Of a stretch of DNA of 5,640 nucleotides, positions 1 to 5,640 are shown piece after piece (position 1 is the stretch's first letter; each line of letters begins with the position of its first letter). The stretch spans positions 1 to 5,640 of the forward strand of contig JANXQE010000018.1 in NCBI GenBank assembly GCA_025356925.1, given 5' to 3'. The position numbers and the translations under genes are program-made. The stretch is from Limisphaerales bacterium. GTDB lineage: Bacteria; Verrucomicrobiota; Verrucomicrobiia; Limisphaerales; UBA8199. Below the pieces are notes generated by a model, which was not told where the DNA came from, did not search any database, and saw nothing but the letters and a program-made list of their open reading frames with translations.

Positions 1-893
1 CGCTTGTCACGCATCATGATGTTTACGGAGGAAGCTTCGAGTTGTTGCGTATTCTTTCCAGCATTCATCGTGTGCCAGTCCAAATCGTTGATAGCACGAA
101 TGTGGAAGCGTGGTTGGACGCAGTGTCGGGGGCGGGAGCGGTGTTGTTGGAAACACCCTCGAATCCGCTGATGCGGCTCATTGATATTGAGGGGACGGTT
201 GCGCGGGCGCATGCGTGCGGCGCCCCGGTGATCGTGGATAACACGGTGGCAACGCCTTTCAATCAACGCCCCTTTGATTTCGGGGCAGACTGGGTCGTTC
301 ATTCGACGAGCAAATACCTCAACGGTCATTCCGACATGATCGGTGGTTGTTTGGTGCGCAAGGAAAAGTTGTCGGCGATGCACCGGACAATTCACAAGAA
401 TCTGGGCGGCACGGTGAATGCACTCGATGCCTGGCTGGTGCTGCGCGGGTTACGGACCTTCGCCCTGCGGATGGATGCGCACAACCGCAACGGACAGGCC
501 GTCGCGGAATGGTTGCTCCGTCGTCCGGAGGTCACGCGGGTGCATTATCCCGGCCTGGCGTCGTATCCCCAGGCCGAACTCTTTCGTCGGCAGATGAAAC
601 ACGGCGGGGCTTTGCTATCTTTCGAACTGGCGGGAGGCGAGGAAGCTGCCTGCCGGTTTCTTGATCGGGTCGGGCTGATCCTACATGCGGTGAGCTTAGG
701 CGGCATGGAAAGTCTGGCCACGCGGCCGGCGATGTCCAGTCACCGGGGGATGACTTCCGAAGCACGGCTTCGGGCGGGAGTGTCCGACAGCCTCATCCGG
801 TTGTCGGTGGGCGTTGAGGCGCTCGAAGATTTATTTGCAGATCTGGAGCAGGCGCTCGTCGGGCAAGAGGACGCTAGTCCCATGGGAAGATAA
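1..893 (+). CDS. Trans-sulfuration PLP enzyme, cystathionine gamma-synthase/lyase family (5' partial)
   Basis: This is a PLP-dependent Cys/Met metabolism enzyme that makes or cleaves cystathionine or a related sulfur amino acid in the cytosol. The frame is open from the first complete codon (nt 3), and the residues before the TTG at 42 already match the family: DVYGGSFEL at nt 18-44, whose Tyr (24-26) is the usual PLP-stacking residue. TTG 42 is therefore not the true start. Further motifs are ETPSNPL, the PLP-binding Asp in VDNTVATPF (codon 237-239), the Schiff-base lysine in STSKYLNGHSD (codon 312-314), RGLRTFALRM, and C-terminal SLGGMESL...EARLRAGVSD. About 296 residues are present against 380-400 for the family, so some 85-100 N-terminal residues lie outside. 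Family membership is very secure. MetB, MetZ, cystathionine gamma-lyase and methionine gamma-lyase cannot be separated by eye, so no symbol is given. The next gene runs in the same direction. Confidence 0.92.
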   Translation, partial: LVTHHDVYGGSFELLRILSSIHRVPVQIVDSTNVEAWLDAVSGAGAVLLETPSNPLMRLIDIEGTVARAHACGAPVIVDNTVATPFNQRPFDFGADWVVHSTSKYLNGHSDMIGGCLVRKEKLSAMHRTIHKNLGGTVNALDAWLVLRGLRTFALRMDAHNRNGQAVAEWLLRRPEVTRVHYPGLASYPQAELFRRQMKHGGALLSFELAGGEEAACRFLDRVGLILHAVSLGGMESLATRPAMSSHRGMTSEARLRAGVSDSLIRLSVGVEALEDLFADLEQALVGQEDASPMGR

Positions 894-915
894 TCTTGTA
901 ATAAGCGCACGCTCA

Positions 916-945
916 CTGGCTTGATGCTATCTGGCTTAATGCTAT
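916..945. repeat. 15-bp tandem duplication between two plus-strand genes
   Basis: Two adjacent 15-bp copies, ctggcttgatgctat (916-930) and ctggcttaatgctat (931-945), differ at a single base. They lie in the 94-bp gap between the trans-sulfuration gene and the MOSC gene, just before the MOSC reading frame opens at 940. This looks like a replication-slippage duplication. No regulatory function can be read from it. Confidence 0.75.
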
Positions 946-987
946 CCAAAAAATTCAATCGCGCCGGCGTTGCTTGCGCATTTTCAT

Positions 988-1704
988 GTGAACCCTGTCA
1001 TTAACTTACTCTCCATCCAAGTCGGCCTCCCGAAAGCAGTCGGCAAGCCTGACCCCGCCAGCGAGTGGACGACCGGTTTCTACAAGGAACCGGTGACCGG
1101 TCCCATTTGGGTCGGAACGACCAACTTGGCTGGCGACGGCCAAGCCGACCTTCGAGTGCATGGAGGCGCTGATAAAGCCATCAACCTCTACCCATTTGAG
1201 CATTACGCCTGCTGGCTCCATGAGCTTGAAATCCAAGCATTACCCAAGGGAGCGTTTGGCGAGAACCTGACGACGACCGGCGCCGTGGAAGGGGACGTGT
1301 GCATCGGCGATATTTTCGAGATCGGCGGAGCCACTGGAGCGTTAGTACAGATTTCACAACCACGTCAACCCTGCTGGAAGCTGAGCCGCCGCTGGAACAT
1401 CAAAGACCTGACGGCGCGAGTCGAGCACACAGGACGAACAGGCTGGTATTTTCGTGTCTTGCGCGAAGGCAGCATTGGCCCGGGTGTTGAGCTTCGGCTG
1501 GTGGCGCGTCCATATCCTGAATGGACGGTTTCGCTCGCCAACGAAGTGATGCACCAACGCAATGGGGATTTCGAAGTCGCACGGCGATTGGCCGAGTGTC
1601 CGGCATTATCTCAAAGTTGGAAGAACAGCCTCTCCCGGCGAGCCTTGACCAAAACCAACCTGGACACTTCACCGCGTCTTCGTGATCCGAGCGCAGCGGG
1701 ATAG
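988..1704 (+). CDS. MOSC-domain protein, YiiM-like
   Basis: MOSC domains are molybdenum-cofactor sulfurase C-terminal domains. YiiM and YcbX types in E. coli act in molybdenum-dependent detoxification of N-hydroxylated compounds; whether this protein does the same is inference. Numbered from GTG 988 (238 aa), the N-terminus NLLSIQVGLPK (6-16) is the typical opening of the family. The domain follows with GDGQADLRVHGGADKA (49-64), YPFEHY, FGENLTT (90-96), GD.FEIG, and QPRQPCWKL with the conserved MOSC cysteine Cys129. A C-terminal helical part (PEWTVSLANEVMHQRN onward to SWKNSLSRRAL) matches the 3-alpha region of YiiM. The length is close to YiiM (about 224 aa), with a short extra tail. The frame has no ATG before the domain. 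GTG 988 fits the family start best and TTG 970 is the alternative, which would add six residues. No clear ribosome binding site precedes either. There is no signal peptide or membrane segment. Confidence 0.9.
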   Translation: MNPVINLLSIQVGLPKAVGKPDPASEWTTGFYKEPVTGPIWVGTTNLAGDGQADLRVHGGADKAINLYPFEHYACWLHELEIQALPKGAFGENLTTTGAVEGDVCIGDIFEIGGATGALVQISQPRQPCWKLSRRWNIKDLTARVEHTGRTGWYFRVLREGSIGPGVELRLVARPYPEWTVSLANEVMHQRNGDFEVARRLAECPALSQSWKNSLSRRALTKTNLDTSPRLRDPSAAG

Positions 1705-1748
1705 CGAATCCAGCTTCATTATGAGGCCATTCATTATTCAATGAAAAC

Positions 1749-1763
1749 GGCCAGCCCCTGGCC
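1749..1763 (-). terminator. Candidate intrinsic terminator of the pyruvate dehydrogenase operon
   Basis: The perfect 6-bp GC-rich stem ggccag/ctggcc has a 3-nt loop (1749-1754 and 1758-1763). Read on the minus strand, the stem is followed by GTTTT, so it has the form of a short Rho-independent terminator for transcripts arriving from the right. It lies about 160 bp beyond the stop of the small cysteine-rich gene. On the plus strand only TT follows, so it is a poor terminator for the MOSC gene. The stem is short and the U-run has only four bases, so this is tentative. Confidence 0.4.
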
Positions 1764-1801
1764 TTAGGTCATCGGTCAGCAAGAGGGCGGACGGATGTTG
1801 C

Positions 1802-1830
1802 GGGCAAAGTCCGGTACCTACTCTTTGCCC
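1802..1830. repeat. Perfect 8-bp inverted repeat in the convergent intergenic region
   Basis: The arms gggcaaag (1802-1809) and ctttgccc (1823-1830) are exactly complementary. They flank a 13-nt loop that contains the palindrome ggtacc (1813-1818). No T-run follows on either strand, so it is not a classical terminator. It could be an RNA 3'-end stem-loop, a protein-binding dyad or the remnant of a dispersed palindromic repeat. The sequence alone does not decide. Confidence 0.55.
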
Positions 1831-1920
1831 TCAATCTTCCCCACGACGATGAATGATCCCCGCTCCTACGCTCAACACACCAGAGTTCAAAGTATCATGA
1901 AACAGTTTATTGCCATTTTG

Positions 1921-1950
1921 TGGACATCAGTCTTTCTCCGGGAATGTCCA
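1921..1950. repeat. 7-bp inverted repeat across the stop codon of the small cysteine-rich gene
   Basis: The arms tggacat (1921-1927) and atgtcca (1944-1950) are perfect complements separated by 16 nt. The element spans the TGA stop (1927-1929) of the minus-strand gene, so a stem-loop could form at the very end of its coding sequence. On a plus-strand RNA the stem would extend by four more pairs, two of them G-U. A 7-bp stem of this kind can arise by chance. Confidence 0.35.
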
Positions 1951-2127
1951 TAGATCGTCTTTCCCAAATTCAGGGCAACACGAACCACAACCCACGTAGC
2001 AATCCTCACAAAGCGTTCTATCGCCAAAGCGGAAGGCCCCAAAGCGACCACAAACGTCACACACCGCAGCTTCGACTTTGCGGACTGCGCCTGTTTGCTC
2101 CTGAACTTTTTGGTGCTCTTGCATCAC
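1927..2127 (-). CDS. Small cysteine-rich protein, probable zinc ribbon, last gene of the pyruvate dehydrogenase operon
   Basis: The product has 66 aa and unknown function. After a polar N-terminal segment (1-21, rich in Q, E and K) comes a compact cysteine-rich part with CDVC (Cys23, Cys26) and LCEDC (Cys40, Cys43). This CxxC-x13-CxxC spacing is typical of a structural zinc ribbon. Three more cysteines (47, 50, 51) follow in CYVGCGSCCPEFGKDDLW, enough for a second metal site or a redox pair. There is no signal peptide or membrane segment. The gene starts 17 bp after the E3 stop on the same strand, so co-transcription is likely. GTG 2127 is immediately followed by ATG 2124; either could be the start, and no clear Shine-Dalgarno precedes them. 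The opposite strand is also open (1920-2132) but encodes nothing protein-like. The segment CEDCYVGCGSCCPEFGKDDLW-like looks familiar to me from unannotated small proteins, which I cannot verify here. A metal-binding accessory, regulator or assembly factor is possible. Confidence 0.72.
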   Translation of the reverse strand: MMQEHQKVQEQTGAVRKVEAAVCDVCGRFGAFRFGDRTLCEDCYVGCGSCCPEFGKDDLWTFPEKD

Positions 2128-2144
2128 AGTGAAGTTTGCACTTT

Positions 2145-3524
2145 CTAAATGTGGATGGCGGTGCCAAACGCCTGGCCGGTCGCTTCGTGGACGGCTTCGC
2201 TCAGCGTTGGGTGCGCGTGGATGGTGGCTTCGATTTCCTCGTAAGTTGCTTCCAGCGTGATTGCCAGCCCGAGTTCGGCGATCATCTCGGTCGCTTCCGC
2301 GCCGATGATGTGTGCGCCCAGCAATTCGTCATACGGCTCGCCGAAAATCAGTTTGACGAAACCATCTGTTTCCCCAACCGCGCGGGCTTTGCCGCTGGCC
2401 GTAAACGGAAACTTGCCGACCTTGATCTTCAGTCCCTTTTCCCTGGCCGCGCGTTCGGTAAGGCCGACGCTGGCCACTTGCGGCTGACAGTAGGTGCAAC
2501 TGGGGAACACGCTGACTTTTTTTGGCTGCTGACCGGTGAACATTCCTTCCACTGCTTGAGTGGCCTCGTAACTCGCGACGTGCGCGAGCAAGGGCGGTCC
2601 GATGATATCGCCGGCGGCATAAACTCCGGGCAGGTTCGTTTGATATTTTGCGTCGGTCTGGATATAACCGCGCTCCGTGAGTTTCACCGCCGCACCTCCC
2701 GGTAATAGTGGCTGCACTCCGATGGCAACCAGGCAAACTTCGGCTTCAAAAATTTCATGTTTCCGGCCTTCAACGGTTAGCTTGACGCCTTCGTTGCTGG
2801 CTTCAGTTTTCACGACCTTGGTGTTCGCGAGGACGTTGATGCCAAGTTTGACGAACGCCTTTTCCAACGTTTGTGAGATTTCCGTGTCTTCGAGCGGAAG
2901 AATGTTCGGCATCATCTCCACCAGCGTGACCTTCGTGCCGAAAGCATTGAAGAAATAGGCAAACTCGACTCCGATCGCGCCCGCTCCGATGATCACAATG
3001 CTTTTGGGCTGCGTGGTCATCACCATTGCTTCGCGACTGCCAATGACCGTTTTGCCGTTGAAGGGAAACCCTGGCATGGGCCGGGAGACCACGCCGGTGG
3101 CGAGAAGTATTTTTGACGCTTCGAGCTTCTGCGTCTTGCCGTCAGCCGCTTTCACCGTCACGACTCCGGCTTTGTCGAGTGACGCTTCGCCCCGGATATA
3201 ATCCACTTTGTTTTTCTTGAACAAGAACTCTATCCCGTCCGCGTTCTTGTCGGCGACGTCGCGCGAGCGTTTGATGATCTTTCCCCAGTCGTGGCGCAGG
3301 TTGTCGAAACCGAAGCCGAATTCTTCCGCCCGGTGCTTCATCAGGTGAAACAACTCGGCGTTGCGTAACAATGATTTGGTCGGAATGCAGCCCCAGTTGA
3401 GACACGTGCCGCCGGCACGTTCTTTTTCCACACAGGCAACCTTCTTGCCCAGTTGCGCGGCGCGGATTGCGCCGACATAACCTGCCGGACCGCCACCAAC
3501 TACGATGAGATCGTAAGCATTCAT
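2145..3524 (-). CDS. lpdA: Dihydrolipoyl dehydrogenase, E3 component
   Basis: This FAD flavoprotein reoxidises the dihydrolipoyl group of E2 and passes the electrons to NAD+. It is cytosolic and acts as a homodimer. The product is 459 aa, close to the usual 460-475. Motifs in order are the FAD-binding dinucleotide fold GGGPAG (10-15), the redox disulfide in GGTCLNWGCIPTKS (Cys41 and Cys46), the NAD-binding IIGAGAIGVEFAYFF in mid-protein, the second FAD motif VYAAGDIIG, and the C-terminal dimerisation domain with the catalytic pair His438 and Glu443 in HAHPTLSEAVHEA. There is no N-terminal lipoyl domain. Its ATG (3524) lies 5 bp after the E2 stop, so translation is probably coupled, and the bases before it show no Shine-Dalgarno. 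Lying directly behind E2, it most likely serves this pyruvate dehydrogenase. It may also be shared with 2-oxoglutarate dehydrogenase or glycine cleavage, as is common for E3. Confidence 0.97.
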   Translation of the reverse strand: MNAYDLIVVGGGPAGYVGAIRAAQLGKKVACVEKERAGGTCLNWGCIPTKSLLRNAELFHLMKHRAEEFGFGFDNLRHDWGKIIKRSRDVADKNADGIEFLFKKNKVDYIRGEASLDKAGVVTVKAADGKTQKLEASKILLATGVVSRPMPGFPFNGKTVIGSREAMVMTTQPKSIVIIGAGAIGVEFAYFFNAFGTKVTLVEMMPNILPLEDTEISQTLEKAFVKLGINVLANTKVVKTEASNEGVKLTVEGRKHEIFEAEVCLVAIGVQPLLPGGAAVKLTERGYIQTDAKYQTNLPGVYAAGDIIGPPLLAHVASYEATQAVEGMFTGQQPKKVSVFPSCTYCQPQVASVGLTERAAREKGLKIKVGKFPFTASGKARAVGETDGFVKLIFGEPYDELLGAHIIGAEATEMIAELGLAITLEATYEEIEATIHAHPTLSEAVHEATGQAFGTAIHI

Positions 3525-3529
3525 AAGGT

Positions 3530-4771
3530 CTAAATCAGCATCAAGGCCGGATGTTCCAGCAACTGACGCAACTCGGCCAGGTATTGCGCGCCGATGGCGC
3601 CATCCACCACCCGATGGTCGGCGCTCAACCCAATGGCCATGCGCTGGCCGACCACGATTTCAGCATTCGCGCTGACCACCGGCTTCTTCACAATCGCGCC
3701 AATCGCAAGAATGATCGCCTGCGGCGGGTTGATGATCGCTGAAAAGCTTTCGATGCCATGGCTGCCAAGATTGGTGACGGTGATCGTGCCGCCTTGATAT
3801 TCCTCGAGTTTGAGCTTTTTGGTTCGGGCGCGTGCGGCAAGATCTTTTACCGCTTCGCTGATCTCGCGCAATGATTTCTGCTGCGCCTGCCGAATCACCG
3901 GCGTTATCAGGCCGCCCTCAATCGCGACCGCGACAGAGAGATTGACGTCGCCATATTCGATGATGGCATCGCCGGCAAAGGAGGCGTTGACACGGGGAAC
4001 TTTGGTTGCCGCCACCACCGAGGCTTTCAAGATGAAATCGTTGATCGTGAGTTTTCCCAAAGCGGCTTTTTCCAGATGCGCGTTCAGTTCCGAACGGAGT
4101 CGCATGAGTTCGGCGGCGTCCACTTCGATGTTGAGATAAAAATGGGGAATTTGCGTTTTGCTGACGAGCAGGCGATCGGCGATGGCCTTGCGCATACCGG
4201 AAAGTGGGATGCGTTTGTCACCCGGACCCGCCGGAGGAACCAGCGCGGCAGCCGGGGTGGGGGTGGAGGAAGCGGCGGAAGCCGATTCCACGTCTCGGGC
4301 AACGATACGCCCGCCGGGGCCTGATCCTTGAAGCGTTCCAAGAGCCGTGCCTTTGGCCGCGGCGATCTTTTTCGCCAATGGCGACGCTTTCACGCGGCCA
4401 CTGGCAACCGGCTCGCCGGCTTTCGGAATGACTTCCCTGGCTTTGGGCAAAACCTCGCGGCTCTCGCCCGCGACGACGGTGGAGCTGGGTTTTCCGCCAT
4501 CAGTCGCCTCGACGACTTTCGTCGGCGCGCTTTCACCCGGCGATAACAGCAAGGCCAGCTTTTGGCCGATCCGCGCTTTGCCCCCTTCGTTGACGTAAAT
4601 CTCGCTGAGAATGCCCTTCTCGAAGGATTCCAGTTCCATGACCGCCTTGTCTGTCTCGACCTCGGCAAGGATGTCGCTGATTTCCACTTCGTCGCCCACG
4701 GCCTTGCGCCACTTGACCAAAGTCCCTTCGGTCATCGTGTCGCTCAGTTTGGGCATTTCAATGTAAGACAT
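3530..4771 (-). CDS. pdhC: Pyruvate dehydrogenase E2, dihydrolipoyllysine-residue acetyltransferase
   Basis: This is the core subunit of the complex. It accepts the acetyl group from E1 on its lipoyl arm and transfers it to CoA. The product is 413 aa with the standard three-part plan. A single lipoyl domain (about 1-77) has the modified lysine in VETDKAVMELES (Lys42). A flexible Ala/Pro/Glu linker follows, then a peripheral subunit-binding domain (about 128-162, KASPLAKKIAAAKG...GPGGRIVARDV), a second Ala/Pro linker, and the acyltransferase domain (about 188-413) with catalytic His386 and Asp390 in DHRVVDGA. The opening MPKLSDTMTEGTLVKW is of the pyruvate rather than the 2-oxoglutarate type. 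The first linker contains a duplicated heptad, REVLPKA-REVIPKA (105-118). One lipoyl domain fits the compact E2s of many Gram-negative lineages and mitochondria. The ATG at 4771 follows the E1-beta stop by 12 bp, without a visible Shine-Dalgarno. A branched-chain or acetoin E2 is much less likely. Confidence 0.96.
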   Translation of the reverse strand: MSYIEMPKLSDTMTEGTLVKWRKAVGDEVEISDILAEVETDKAVMELESFEKGILSEIYVNEGGKARIGQKLALLLSPGESAPTKVVEATDGGKPSSTVVAGESREVLPKAREVIPKAGEPVASGRVKASPLAKKIAAAKGTALGTLQGSGPGGRIVARDVESASAASSTPTPAAALVPPAGPGDKRIPLSGMRKAIADRLLVSKTQIPHFYLNIEVDAAELMRLRSELNAHLEKAALGKLTINDFILKASVVAATKVPRVNASFAGDAIIEYGDVNLSVAVAIEGGLITPVIRQAQQKSLREISEAVKDLAARARTKKLKLEEYQGGTITVTNLGSHGIESFSAIINPPQAIILAIGAIVKKPVVSANAEIVVGQRMAIGLSADHRVVDGAIGAQYLAELRQLLEHPALMLI

Positions 4772-4783
4772 AGTGAATGGGCA

Positions 4784-5640
4784 TCAGGCGATGCTGAGAA
4801 CTTTCTCCACGACCCGCTCGGGCGTGGGCAGTTGCAGTTTTTCGAGCGGCGGGCTGTAAATAGCCGGCGCATCCAGCGCGCACACGCGCATCACCGGCGC
4901 ATCAAGATCATCGAATGCCTTCTCCTGAATCATCGCGGCGATCTGGGCGCTCACCGCACAGAATGGTTTGTTCTCGTCCACCAGCACGACTCGATGTGTT
5001 TTGCGGACGGACTGTAAAATAGCTTCCTCATCCAACGGACGGATGGAACGCAAATCCACGACCTCGGCGTTGATGCCGTGTTTGTCGGCAAGAATTTCTG
5101 CCGCCTTCAAGCTGGTGATGACGGCTCGACCATGCGCCACAAGCGAAACGTCAGTTCCTTCGCGTTTTACATCGGCGACGCCGAGCGGAATCAAATATTC
5201 TTCCTCGGGCACTTCCCATGATTCGCCATAAAGCAACGTGTTCTCCATCACGAAGACCGGATCATTGTCGCGAATCGCAGTTTTCATCAGGCCCTTGGCA
5301 TCGTAAGCCGTCGCCGGGCAAATCACTTTCACGCCGGGGTTGTTCGCCAGCATGCTTTCCGGCGTGTGCGAGTGCGTCGCTCCGACGTTGGTGCCGCCGT
5401 TGGCGGGGCCGCGAATGACGAGGGGACAATGAACCAACCCGCCGGACATGTAACGGATGCAACCGGCATTGTTCACGATTTGGTCATAGGCGACATACGC
5501 AAAACTCCAGAACATTAGTTCGATAACGGGACGGAGTCCCAGCATCGAAGCGCCCACTCCCAATCCGACGAACGCGGCTTCCGTAATCGGCGTATCCAGC
5601 ACTCGTTTGTCACCGAACCGCGCCCAAAGACCTTCGGTCA
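4784..5640 (-). CDS. pdhB: Pyruvate dehydrogenase E1 component, beta subunit (5' partial)
   Basis: With E1-alpha this subunit forms the thiamine-diphosphate E1 enzyme, which decarboxylates pyruvate and reductively acetylates the lipoyl group of E2. The reading frame continues through the window edge. Before the GTG at 5602 it encodes TEGLWARFGDKR, which matches family sequence just ahead of VLDTPITEAAFVGLGVGAS, so 5602 is internal and the true start lies outside. About 284 residues are present of roughly 325, so the N-terminal 40-45, which carry the usual GEEV Glu, are missing. Recognisable parts are IELMFWSFAYVAYDQIVNNAG, RYMSGG, the pyrimidine-domain segment with HSH at 5366-5374, AYDAKGLMKTAIRDNDPV, ENTLLYG, and the transketolase C-terminal domain (GTDVSLVAHGR, VVDLRSIRPLD, AFDDLDAPVMRV). 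HSH stands where pyruvate and branched-chain E1-beta proteins usually have HSQ. The E1-beta-E2-E3 order supports pyruvate as substrate. A separate E1-alpha gene is expected upstream. Confidence 0.94.
   Translation of the reverse strand, partial: TEGLWARFGDKRVLDTPITEAAFVGLGVGASMLGLRPVIELMFWSFAYVAYDQIVNNAGCIRYMSGGLVHCPLVIRGPANGGTNVGATHSHTPESMLANNPGVKVICPATAYDAKGLMKTAIRDNDPVFVMENTLLYGESWEVPEEEYLIPLGVADVKREGTDVSLVAHGRAVITSLKAAEILADKHGINAEVVDLRSIRPLDEEAILQSVRKTHRVVLVDENKPFCAVSAQIAAMIQEKAFDDLDAPVMRVCALDAPAIYSPPLEKLQLPTPERVVEKVLSIA

Larger units (their letters stand above)
1705..1926. other. Non-coding stretch between convergent genes
   Basis: This 222-bp gap separates the stop of the plus-strand MOSC gene from the stop of the minus-strand small cysteine-rich gene. 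Short open frames in it show no recognisable protein features. It holds the two dyads listed separately, a weak AT-rich dyad ttcatt/aatgaa at 1730-1735 and 1740-1745, and the left arm of a third dyad at 1921-1950. No gene, RNA or promoter can be supported here. Confidence 0.6.

Noticed and set aside
42..44. TTG as the start of the trans-sulfuration enzyme
   Set aside because: The upstream in-frame codons already encode the conserved DVYGGSFEL segment, so the gene begins before the window.
924..1004. A 26-codon frame from ATG 924 overlapping the MOSC start, possible leader peptide
   Set aside because: There is no ribosome binding site and no regulatory codon run. Its first part is just the 15-bp tandem repeat read twice. 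Too weak to call.
1400..1741. 113-codon open frame on the minus strand
   Set aside because: Mostly antisense to the MOSC gene, whose protein sequence is clearly the real product there.
1897..1953. 18-codon frame starting MKQFIAILW, resembling the start of a signal peptide
   Set aside because: It ends after 18 codons, has no ribosome binding site and runs antisense into the end of the small cysteine-rich gene.
1920..2132. 70-codon open frame on the plus strand opposite the small cysteine-rich gene
   Set aside because: Its translation shows no pattern, while the minus strand gives ordered CxxC pairs and sits in line with the operon.
2136..2705. 189-codon open frame on the plus strand
   Set aside because: It lies wholly antisense to the E3 gene, shows no recognisable domain, and E3 carries every family motif. 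It is a shadow frame.
4562..5017. 151-codon open frame on the plus strand
   Set aside because: It is antisense across the E2/E1-beta junction, has many His and Phe residues typical of reverse-strand translation of these genes, and has no family motif.
5600..5602. GTG as the start of E1-beta
   Set aside because: Upstream in-frame codons continue the family sequence up to the window edge, so this is an internal valine.

Overview
The window appears to be bacterial chromosomal DNA of moderately high G+C content, with tightly packed genes. It holds two short transcription units that converge on a 222-bp non-coding stretch. Nothing in it fixes the taxonomy. The wording of the pyruvate dehydrogenase proteins, the small cysteine-rich gene behind them and the lack of clear Shine-Dalgarno sequences remind me of Verrucomicrobiota or relatives. 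That is an impression from memory, not a demonstrated assignment. I see no tRNA, rRNA, CRISPR array, insertion sequence or phage gene.

Left part, plus strand (1-1704). The window opens inside a PLP-dependent trans-sulfuration enzyme (cystathionine gamma-synthase/lyase family) whose N-terminus lies outside. After a 94-bp gap containing a 15-bp tandem duplication comes a YiiM-like MOSC-domain protein. It has no usable ATG and probably starts at GTG 988. Both proteins deal with sulfur or molybdenum-cofactor chemistry, but co-transcription is not proven.

Middle (1705-1926). No gene is credible here. The stretch carries several inverted repeats. One is a compact GC hairpin followed by TTTT when read on the minus strand, so it is a candidate terminator for the operon arriving from the right.

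Right part, minus strand (5640 down to 1927). This is a pyruvate dehydrogenase complex operon in the order E1-beta (5' end outside the window), E2 dihydrolipoyl acetyltransferase, E3 dihydrolipoyl dehydrogenase. A 66-residue cysteine-rich zinc-ribbon-like protein follows. The gaps are 12, 5 and 17 bp, which argues for one polycistronic transcript. E1-beta with E1-alpha (presumably just upstream) decarboxylates pyruvate, E2 carries the acetyl group on its single lipoyl domain to CoA, and E3 reoxidises the lipoyl group with NAD+. The small last gene is the least explained part of the window and the best candidate for something not yet described.
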